The translations under genes and the position numbers were made by a program. From NCBI RefSeq assembly GCF_945859685.1, contig NC_079148.1, positions 39,195,946-39,259,945 of the forward strand: a stretch of 64,000 nt of DNA, in the 5' to 3' direction. The notes beneath the pieces were generated by a model. That model did not search any database and was not told the origin of the DNA. It saw only the letters and a program-made list of their open reading frames with translations. Below are positions 56,257-64,000 of the stretch, piece by piece. The DNA is from Eupeodes corollae. Its lineage: Eukaryota > Arthropoda > Insecta > Diptera > Syrphidae. Positions within the stretch are counted from its first letter, which is position 1; every line of letters starts with the position of its first letter.

Positions 56257-56436
56257 GTCGTAGACTAGCTTTCAAAGCGAGAACATCGATTAAGAGACGT
56301 CTTCATTCGTTGATTCGTGCTTCAATTGACAATTCAGTTGTCTCCCTTTTTCAAGTTATTATTTTCTAAATTTTTTCTCTTCTTTTTCAATTTTGCTTGC
56401 GTGAAAACATAACCCTATTTTGGTTTAAATTAAAGC

Positions 56437-57867
56437 ATGGGCCCGGAGACGGGTTCTAAAAAGAAACCCCCAGGTTACTACGATGGTTTGTATGATAACT
56501 CGTCGCTAGAACCTAGGGCAAAAAAAAACAAAAATTGTGTTGATGAATTCCCAGCATTGCCGCAACAGCAAAACACAAAAAATCCTCGATTTATTGTTAT
56601 TTCTGCTAAAGACCCACAAAAAACTCCGCTTTCAACTGTAAGTATTTTTATACTAAGAAAATCTATTGATTCTATCAGTACTTATTATGAAAATATATCC
56701 TTCTTGAGAGATGGTAGTATTCTTATTTTGGTCAAAAATCAGCAAATCGCAGACAGATTTCTGAAAATAAAAAATCTTGCAAATCAAATCCCAGTTATCG
56801 TTTCTCTACACAAACAACTCAACTCTTCCAAAGGCATTGTGTATGCCCCTTGGCTTATTACTGTCAGTGAAGCTGAGATTGTAGCAGAAATGAAAGATCA
56901 GGGAGTAAGTGAAGTATATAAGTTCTCAAAAAAAATTGATACAAATAAATACCAACATACAGGCTTAATGCTCTTCACATTTGATTTATACCAAGCCCCT
57001 CAAACCGTAGAGATCGGTTGGTATAAAGCAAAGGTAAAAGAGTACATTCCCTCTCCCATGAGATGCCGCAATTGCCAATTACTGGGCCACACGACGAAAC
57101 GCTGTTCAAAAGATCAAAAAATTTGTGAACACTGCAATTCTCCATTTCACGAACCATCCATATGCTCACGGATTATGTGCGCTAATTGCTTAGATAAGCA
57201 CTCCGCCTCTTCAAAAACTTGCCCTAAATACCTCCAAAACAAAAACATCTTAATCATCAAAACACAAAAAAAATGTAGTATGGCTGAAGCCAAGCGTGCT
57301 TACAACCAACAAAACCCCGAACTTGTTAAGTCTATTAACATTGCTTATGCAGAAAGAGTTAAACAATTAGTCAACGCTCCTCAATCTGCCCCCGCAAGTT
57401 CACCACAAAACTCTACCGATAAAACAAATAACTCTCTATCTATTCCTCCTACTCTACAAAATCCACTCGAAAGTACTTCTCTTACCTTAAAACAAAAGTC
57501 TATTCCTAATCAAATACCAAATAACTCATCTCTTTCTCCTCCTCACACCTCTCATATTGATTCTCTGAAAACTACGACATCCTTCTCTGATAAGCTACCT
57601 CTCGCAGAACAAATTGCTCTTAAATCGAATTCTCTTCATTACTCTCCCATATCCCTTTCCAACTCCTCTATTAATAATGATCAACCAACTCTTCCAAATC
57701 TCAATTATTTACAAAAGCACAATCATCAAAATCTAATCTCCAGTTCTCCAAACTCAAACCAACTCCCGCAATTAAACACATTAAAACAAACTAAATCAAC
57801 TCCAATATCTATAGATCAATCAGTCGATATGACTGCTCACCAAACAGAACACAATGAACAAATATAA
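56437..57867 (+). CDS. I-element ORF1, gag-like nucleic-acid-binding protein
   Basis: 476 codons from an ATG at 56437, about 180 bp after the element's 5' end. The protein binds the element's RNA and forms the ribonucleoprotein particle. Three CCHC zinc knuckles follow one another from residue 210 to about 262: CRNCQLLGHTTKRC, CEHCNSPFHEPSIC and CANCLDKHSASSKTC. The segment before them resembles the RNA-recognition-like gag domain of I elements (QQIADRFLKIKNLANQIPV). The C-terminal 150 residues are rich in Ser, Asn, Pro and Gln, low-complexity. No stop or shift. The frame overlaps ORF2 by 14 nt. Confidence 0.9.
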   Translation: MGPETGSKKKPPGYYDGLYDNSSLEPRAKKNKNCVDEFPALPQQQNTKNPRFIVISAKDPQKTPLSTVSIFILRKSIDSISTYYENISFLRDGSILILVKNQQIADRFLKIKNLANQIPVIVSLHKQLNSSKGIVYAPWLITVSEAEIVAEMKDQGVSEVYKFSKKIDTNKYQHTGLMLFTFDLYQAPQTVEIGWYKAKVKEYIPSPMRCRNCQLLGHTTKRCSKDQKICEHCNSPFHEPSICSRIMCANCLDKHSASSKTCPKYLQNKNILIIKTQKKCSMAEAKRAYNQQNPELVKSINIAYAERVKQLVNAPQSAPASSPQNSTDKTNNSLSIPPTLQNPLESTSLTLKQKSIPNQIPNNSSLSPPHTSHIDSLKTTTSFSDKLPLAEQIALKSNSLHYSPISLSNSSINNDQPTLPNLNYLQKHNHQNLISSSPNSNQLPQLNTLKQTKSTPISIDQSVDMTAHQTEHNEQI

Positions 57868-60271
57868 TGAAAAACCTTCAACCTCCAAAATTCAGCCGGT
57901 GCTCTCACCTGGGGAGGGGGAAGCGAGCCCATCCGCTCTAGGTTGGGATTACTCTCTCCTCCGCAGTCGAAAGCATCGGCCAGCTCACCATACCACCTTC
58001 AACAAAATACCCAATCTCACAAATAACACATCACTACTCAAATTCATGCAATGGAACATCCAAGGATTTATTAACAACTACGACGAATTGAACCTTCTGA
58101 TAAAAGAATTCAATTCAGATGTTATCTGTTTACAAGAGACGCATTGCGCCTATAATACAGTTCCCTTTATACCTAAACCATATATTGCTTATTTTAATAA
58201 TTTCCCTCACATCAACACTTGCAAACAGGGAGTTGGTATCCTTATTAAAAATAATATCCCCCACAGACTACTACAAATCAACTCGAATATACTTTTAACA
58301 GCAGTCGAAATTTTGTCAAGTATCAAACTATTAATTATCTGTATTTACATTCACCCTGATAAAAATTTCTCTTACAGTGATTTAGTTAACATTATAAAAC
58401 AAGTTAACACTCCTTTCATATTGATGGGGGATGTTAATTCGTGGAGCCAACTTTGGGGATCTCCAAAAACCACTAAACGTGGGGCAATTTTTGAAGATTT
58501 TATTATAAAATCAAATCTGTCTTTATTAAATGACGGATCTCCTACACATTTTTCAACACACAACACACTAACTCATATTGATATTACTTGCTGTACCTCT
58601 GATTTAATAACGAAAACATCTTGGTGTGCACTTAAAGAATTATATAGCAGTGACCTCTTTCCAATCCTAGCATTTATTGAACTTAGCTCACAGCATAATC
58701 TTCAGGTACATAGTCCAAGATATATCATCCAACGTGCTAACTGGAACAAGTTCAAAAACAGCTTCCAAAACATTCCACCTGAACCTAACTTCACTTGTGT
58801 CAACAAAGAAGCTGCAAAAATTCTCAAAACCATTCGTAATGCTGCCAACAATTCTATTCCTCAAACTTCACCTACAGATCTTAAAAAAAGATCTGTTCCT
58901 TGGTGGAATAAAGAATTAGCTATGCTTAGAGCCGAAAAAGTCAGAACCTGGCGGTCTTTTAAAAAAAGTCCCAACCAAGTCAACTTACTAGCATACAAGA
59001 AAGCTAATGCTAGGTTTAGAAAACTTATGAGAACGAGTAAAACAAAATCCTTTGAAGAGTTCACTAGTAGGATTAACCCCAACTCCCCAATAAATCAAGT
59101 ATGGCAAAACATTCGTACATTAACAGGGAGTTCCAAAACCACCTTCTCTAGTTCAATAAAAACGCACAATAGCTTTGCCACAACCCCTGAACAACAATCA
59201 AACGCATTTGCTGAGACATGGTCTCGCAATGCTAACAACTCAAATTTCTCATCAGAATTTAATACCAACAAAAATGAGTATCTCACATCACCTGTTCTAC
59301 CCGCTCAAAAAGCTGCAGCAAAACGAATTGAAGTCAAAATCACTTCTCTTGAATTGGAAAGTTGCTTGAGTGTAGTCAAAGGTAAGACCCCTGGTCGGGA
59401 TAGAGTACCATATCCTATGCTCAAAAACCTTCCAAAATTCACTAAACTTAGACTCCTTAACCTTTACAATAAAATATTTGACAGTGGTGTCATACCACAA
59501 AGCTGGAAAACAGCTACAACCATCCCTATTTTAAAACCAAAGAAAGATATCGACATTATTGATAGCTATCGGCCAATATCTTTACTGCCTTGTATTTCTA
59601 AGGTACTTGAAAAAATTGTTGCCAATCGAATCTTGTGGTTTACTGAATTTAAAAAAGTCTTAAGCAATAAACAAGTTGCGTTTAAGCCCAAAAGAGGTTG
59701 TACTGACGCCCTTCTTCATCTTGATTATGTAATTTCAAACGCTCTATCTGCTCGAAATCATGTGTCCGTTTTGGCCCTTGATTTTGAAAAAGCCTTCGAC
59801 CGAATCGGTATTCACCTCGTTTTGCAAAAATTAAGACAATGGGGCATCGGCCCAAATATTTTCAATTACATTAAATCATTTTTAACTAACAGAAAATTTT
59901 CGGTAAAAGTTAGTAATTGTTTTTCTAAAACATTTCCACTTGACAACGGTATCCCTCAAGGATCACCATTATCAGTAATTTTATTTTCCATTGCTTTTGA
60001 TGAAATAAATTCTATTATCTCTAAATACAAAGATCTAGATCATTGTGTCTATGCAGATGATGCATACATCCTTTGTAAACACAATGCTCAAGAACTCACC
60101 AAAAACTTATTTTTAAACTTATTAAAAGATATCAATGAATGGTCAACGCTCTCTGGCTCTAAATTATCTCTAAGCAAATGTAAAATACTTCATATTTGTA
60201 GAAAAAAAAATTGTTTTAATTTTAATCTTGAAATTAATAATATTCAAATTGTAAATGTAAACAGTCTATGA
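57854..60271 (+). CDS. I-element ORF2, endonuclease and reverse transcriptase part
   Basis: The frame starts with an ATG at 57854 inside the end of ORF1. An APE endonuclease spans about residues 50-290: FMQWNIQGF, VICLQETHC with the catalytic Glu at residue 95, LMGDVNSW (residues 190-197) and THIDITCC. A basic linker follows, then RT at about 520-790: GKTPGRDRVPYPML, YRPISLLPCISKVLEKIV, LALDFEKAFDRIG, GIPQGSPLSVILFSIAF and the catalytic YADD at residues 733-736. It ends in a TGA at 60269-60271, in the middle of the RT thumb region, so it is truncated by a nonsense codon rather than ending naturally. Confidence 0.92.
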   Translation: MNKYNEKPSTSKIQPVLSPGEGEASPSALGWDYSLLRSRKHRPAHHTTFNKIPNLTNNTSLLKFMQWNIQGFINNYDELNLLIKEFNSDVICLQETHCAYNTVPFIPKPYIAYFNNFPHINTCKQGVGILIKNNIPHRLLQINSNILLTAVEILSSIKLLIICIYIHPDKNFSYSDLVNIIKQVNTPFILMGDVNSWSQLWGSPKTTKRGAIFEDFIIKSNLSLLNDGSPTHFSTHNTLTHIDITCCTSDLITKTSWCALKELYSSDLFPILAFIELSSQHNLQVHSPRYIIQRANWNKFKNSFQNIPPEPNFTCVNKEAAKILKTIRNAANNSIPQTSPTDLKKRSVPWWNKELAMLRAEKVRTWRSFKKSPNQVNLLAYKKANARFRKLMRTSKTKSFEEFTSRINPNSPINQVWQNIRTLTGSSKTTFSSSIKTHNSFATTPEQQSNAFAETWSRNANNSNFSSEFNTNKNEYLTSPVLPAQKAAAKRIEVKITSLELESCLSVVKGKTPGRDRVPYPMLKNLPKFTKLRLLNLYNKIFDSGVIPQSWKTATTIPILKPKKDIDIIDSYRPISLLPCISKVLEKIVANRILWFTEFKKVLSNKQVAFKPKRGCTDALLHLDYVISNALSARNHVSVLALDFEKAFDRIGIHLVLQKLRQWGIGPNIFNYIKSFLTNRKFSVKVSNCFSKTFPLDNGIPQGSPLSVILFSIAFDEINSIISKYKDLDHCVYADDAYILCKHNAQELTKNLFLNLLKDINEWSTLSGSKLSLSKCKILHICRKKNCFNFNLEINNIQIVNVNSL

Positions 60272-61720
60272 ATTTTAGGTTTAGTCTTTAATTGTAAATA
60301 TAATTGGAAAGACCACTGTACTTATTTAAAAAAATCACTAGCAGCTAGACTCAATATAATAAAATATCTTTCATCAAACAAAAGCAATGTACACATAAAC
60401 TCCCTATGTCAAATAACTAAAATGTTAGTATTGAGTAAGATTGATTACGCTCTCTCTATCTACGGATCCGCCCCAAAAACAACACGTAACATTTTCAAAC
60501 CTTCCTATCATCAAGCTGCAAGAAGAAGTATCAACGCCTTTCCAACCAGCCCAATCAGAAACATTCTTGCTGAAGCTGGGCTTCCAACAATTGAAGAACG
60601 CCATTCTAGTGCTATCGCCAGGCTTTTACCCAAATTAACTTTTTTAACGGGATCTGTTATAGATAAAGATATCAAACTGGCTGCATCACATAAAAGACCC
60701 AGACGAATCCGTTCTACTATCCACACCATACTGGAAACGGGGAAACAAATGGAAATACCCTATCGATGTAACCAAAAATATACACCATCTCACCCACCGA
60801 GTCTTCTTAACACAGAATCAATCCTCCTCACCCTCTCGGAATTCAAAAAACAAAGTACCAACGACGTGTTATATAAAAAAATGTTTACCCAAATTTCCTT
60901 CAATCTTTCCAAATCTGGATGGAAAATGTTGTTTACAGACGGATCAAAAAACCAATACAACACCACATTTGCAGTCATATCAAAAGATGGCAACATATCT
61001 GTTCAAGGCATCCTGCCTAATATAACTTCTATTTTTACAGCAGAAGCTATAGCAATATTAGAAGCGATAAAAAAATATTCTAATGTATCAGGCAAATGGG
61101 CAATATGCTCTGATAGTCTTTCTGTCCTACAAGCTATTTTGAATCCTTCAAACAGCTCTATGATCATCTCTAAAATCCGAGACATACTAATTACAAAAAC
61201 TAATAAACTAAAGTTAATATGGACTCCTGGACACGTTGGTATACTAGGCAACGAATTAGCCGACAAAGCAGCTAACAACGCACGAATGGCTCCGGTTCAT
61301 ACGTTCGACATGTACTCAGAGAGTGATCTAATAAAACTTATCCGTTCCAAAATTTGCGAAAACAACCAAAAAGAGTGGAACGCATACAAACACCATTACT
61401 CTAAGATCAACCCAAGCAAATCACATCCAAAATACCCGACAAATATACCTAAGTCAAAAATCTCCAACTTTGTTCGACTTCGGCTGGGCCATACCGCAAT
61501 AACTCACGAGTATCTGCTCAAAAAGGACCCTCCCCCAACTTGTGTCTGCCAAAACATCATCACAATTGATCACCTTCTTAGCTCCTGCCTTCTCTCCTCT
61601 AATGTTATAAAAAACAAAATCAACCTTAAGACAAATATCTTAGAAATATTAAATAAACCAAACTATGATAACATCCAAATGATTAACTTTATTTTAACAC
61701 TACTTAAACTTAAATTATAA
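60272..61720 (+). pseudogene. I-element ORF2, C-terminal part with RNase H (downstream of nonsense codon)
   Basis: The frame is the same as upstream ORF2 and stays open from 60272 to TAA at 61718-61720; the first ATG is at 60422. RNase H lies at about 60929-61280 with catalytic acids in LFTDGSKN, FTAEAIAI, CSDSLSVL and GNELADKA, and WTPGHVGILGN before the last. A Cys/His-rich tail, CVCQNIITIDHLLSSC, follows. Only the TGA separates it from the endonuclease-RT part. It might be made by readthrough or not at all. Confidence 0.88.
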
Positions 61721-61824
61721 TACTTTCAATACAAAGAGCCGATAGTCTAGCTGCTAGTGCTCTTAAATGTACTATTTGTAATATATTTTAATATGTTACT
61801 GATAAAAATAAATAAATAAATAAA
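61721..61824 (+). other. I-element 3' UTR and (TAAA)n tail
   Basis: A short AT-rich 3' UTR followed by a taaa repeat at about 61806-61824. I-type elements end in short A-rich repeats of this kind instead of plain poly-A. Confidence 0.85.
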
Positions 61825-62790
61825 TAAATTCTAATGCACTTTTATTTGCTGATGATTTAAAGTTTTTCAGATACATTCATTCTTTAAATGATTGTATTCT
61901 TTTGCAAAATGATCTCCAAAAGTTAACAGAATGGTATAAAACTAAACAATTATTCTTGAACGTTAATAAATGTCAACTTTTGCCTTTTGTCGCAAATTTT
62001 CGAAAATTTTGTTTGAGTACAAAGTTAATAACTTTGTTCTTGAAAGAGTTTTGGAGAAAAAGGACCTTGGTGTTTTGTTTGATTCAAAACTAAACTTTAG
62101 CAAGAATATAGAATATATTGGGCAAAATCCAATTCAATGCTAAGTTTTATTAAAAGTAATTCAAAAGACTTCAAGGATCCTTTTGTCCTTAAATCTCTAT
62201 TTAACTCCTATGTTAGATCAAGCTTAGAATACTCTTGTGTGATTTGGAATCCTTACTACAAAATTTATTCAAATAGAATTGAAATGATCCAAAAAAAATG
62301 TACAAGGTTTACAATTCAGAAATTAGGTTGGAACTTCGAAATCCCGTCGTTCTCGACTAGATGTAAACTTCTTGCAACTTAGTCACTTGAAAATAGAAGG
62401 AAAATGTTTTCCGTAATGTTACTAAGTGACATTTTATCGCATAATATCAAATGCCCTTTCCGTCAAATAAGAGAACGTTGCTTACTCCGAGAAAAGGAAC
62501 ATAGGGTAAACTATGCTTGTAATGAACCTTTAACTCACTGTGTTAGAGAAACTCATCTCATTTCAAATAATATTGATTTTAATTTTCGAATAAAAAGATG
62601 CACTTTGAAAAATAATACACTTTTGTTCTTTTCGAATTAATCAATCAAACCATGTTTATAAAATTGTTATTTTAAGCACTAATTTTTTTGTTGTTATTAA
62701 ATGATTATTTATTTCTTGACCTTTTGTAATCTAATTGTAGATGTTAAGATCTCTAATTGATGTGAATAGATAAATAAATAGATAGCTTCA
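61825..62790 (+). pseudogene. Jockey/CR1-group LINE, 3' part (split copy)
   Basis: The LINE interrupted at 56256 resumes with NSNALLFADDLKFFRYIHSL (FADD with both Asp, about 61844-61860), LQNDLQKLTEWYKTKQLFLN and VNKCQLLPF, then SFIKSNSKDFKDPFVLKSLF and SLEYSCVIWNPYYKIYSNRI, and a C-terminal region to 62640. The frame shifts near 62000 and at later points. The 3' end has a short AT-rich repeat near 62768-62785. The catalytic FADD is intact but the copy is dead through other breaks. Confidence 0.8.
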
Positions 62791-62799
62791 TATTTTAAA

Positions 62800-64000
62800 G
62801 AGTTTCATACAAAATTTAAAAATCTTATTTTTTAACTGTATTTTAATAAATTAAATTTTCGTGTGAACTTCAATTGTTGTGTGGAACTTATAAAAATAAT
62901 ATTAAATTTTGCCTCAATTTGCAATATTAAATTCACTACCTATAAAAATTCCATTTAAAAAAAAAGAAGGAATTATAACAAAAAATTATTTAAAGTTATA
63001 TACATATATGTATGTATGTAACTATCTTCCGATATACCTATATAATAAAATATTCAATGGATACTATCCATAAAGATAATAAAGTATCATTTTTTTTTAA
63101 TATATCCGTGCACATATTTATTTTTTAACTTTCACGTAAGTGACTCAAATGTACTTTCTACAATAGCTACGAGTATATATGTAGAAAAATAAACAATAAT
63201 AAATGTATATTCGAGTATACGGTCAAATAGTCAAACGAGGAAATAATAAAATCAAATAAATATAAAATTTTTTGTTTCACAATAATAAAATGGCAAAGGC
63301 CAAAATCACTGCTAAAAAAAAAACAATGATGGCGGAACGAAACGGATATAATGGATAGAGTACTGTATCTTTATCTATATAAATGAATATATATTTGTTC
63401 ATGTTTTATTCGAAATTGCAATTAACAGTTATCGGATGCATTCCTCCGATTTAAATTACCTGTCATTGCTGTCAGCAATATCTCTCGTTTTATTTTTCAA
63501 TACTATTTTTTTGATATTGTTTGCATTTCTGATTGTTATAAATTTTATTGGAACTTTGATGGAAACACGTGTTTTTTTTTGTGTGTGTTCATGGATTTAT
63601 ACAATAGGTTTTTAAAAAAGGAAATGCTTTTTTAAAATGTCCCTCCATTTGTAATTTTATAGCTTTGAGAGGTTAAATATACAACAAAGCATGCAAAACA
63701 GGATATGTGTACCAAAGAATTAAAAACAAATAAACATTATTTATTGTTATATGTATAGAAGAAGACTCTTATCTACAATATACTTATTAGACTTATCTGT
63801 TAAAACAAAATATTTGGGAATAAATTGACATTTAATTACATCCTGAGATATGTCACTAAATTACAGTCGAAGGACATACCATAAGACGTCATTCAATTGT
63901 AGTCCGATATAAAGCAGATGAACAGATAACAGCAGGATAAGATTGTATACAGTCACCATTTAATTATATTATGTGAGATAGCAGACGTCACTTGATTACA
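62800..64000. other. AT-rich stretch without a recognised gene
   Basis: Nothing recognisable; ATGT repeats near 63003-63021 and A/T runs. Probably host intergenic or intronic DNA. Confidence 0.55.

Larger units (their letters stand above)
56257..61824 (+). mobile_element. I-clade LINE, full length and nearly intact
   Basis: This 5.57 kb element is flanked by taaattctaatgca at 56243-56256 and 61825-61838, a perfect 14-bp duplication. It has a 180-bp 5' UTR, ORF1 (gag-like with three zinc knuckles), ORF2 (endonuclease, RT, RNase H) overlapping ORF1, a ~100-bp 3' UTR and a (TAAA)n tail. This is the layout of I-factor-like elements. One TGA at 60269-60271 is the only break seen in ORF2. Composition is less AT-rich and less decayed than its surroundings, so it looks young. 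Confidence 0.95.

Noticed and set aside
1..64000. LTR retrotransposons or retrovirus-like elements
   Set aside because: I looked for paired long terminal repeats and for protease, integrase and Ty1/Ty3-type RT motifs and found none; all RT-bearing elements here are of the LINE type.

Overview
The window looks like intergenic or intronic DNA from a dipteran fly. It is strongly AT-rich, carries CATA/TATG microsatellites, contains no recognisable host protein-coding exon, and is filled with transposon families typical of flies: I, LOA-like, RTE, CR1-like and Jockey/CR1-group LINEs, mariner and Tc1 elements, a Harbinger derivative, and tRNA-derived SINEs. All family calls come from protein motifs and repeat structure read directly from the sequence; none was checked against a database.

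Layout. 1-2368: no gene seen. 2369-5808: a tRNA-derived SINE split by a 3.1 kb LOA/Jockey-group LINE. 5977-7755: three copies of an unidentified repeat (here 'family A') in alternating orientation. 9981-10290: a reverse-strand SINE with an imperfect duplication. 10486-12323: a 5'-truncated LINE with RT and RNase H remnants and a 12-bp duplication. 12447-13313: family A. 13374-16857: an apparently full-length RTE LINE with a 12-bp duplication and an uninterrupted 553-codon RT frame. 16870-21800: mostly unassigned. 21805-26222: an old RTE copy broken up by a 210-bp MITE, a SINE and a CR1-like LINE. 28812-29347: an internally deleted RTE copy. 30175-32905: a CR1-like LINE interrupted by a deleted mariner. 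35300-39425: a mariner relic, a LINE fragment, a SINE, and a Tc1-like gene split by a CR1-like LINE. 41149-47228: family A, a second RTE family nested in another LINE, and a reverse-strand CR1 element with a PHD-finger ORF1. 49303-49592: a 45-bp repeat flanking a 200-N assembly gap. 49790-55077: a mariner relic, two large family A copies and a Harbinger derivative. 55385-62790: a LINE split by a nearly intact 5.57 kb I element with a 14-bp duplication. 62800-64000: nothing seen.

How the parts relate. The LINEs carry their own endonuclease and reverse transcriptase; the SINEs encode nothing. The last 32 nt of SINE unique sequence match the 3' end of the RTE element at 27 of 32 positions, which points to RTE as the mobilising partner. 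Family A encodes no recognised protein. It combines a conserved 5' block, ~173-bp tandem units, an ACGT-rich block and a 3' terminal hairpin, the architecture of DINE-1/Helentron-type non-autonomous elements. It is the best candidate here for something not previously described. Nesting gives a relative order: the I element, the Harbinger derivative, the deleted mariner and the MITE are each younger than the element they interrupt.
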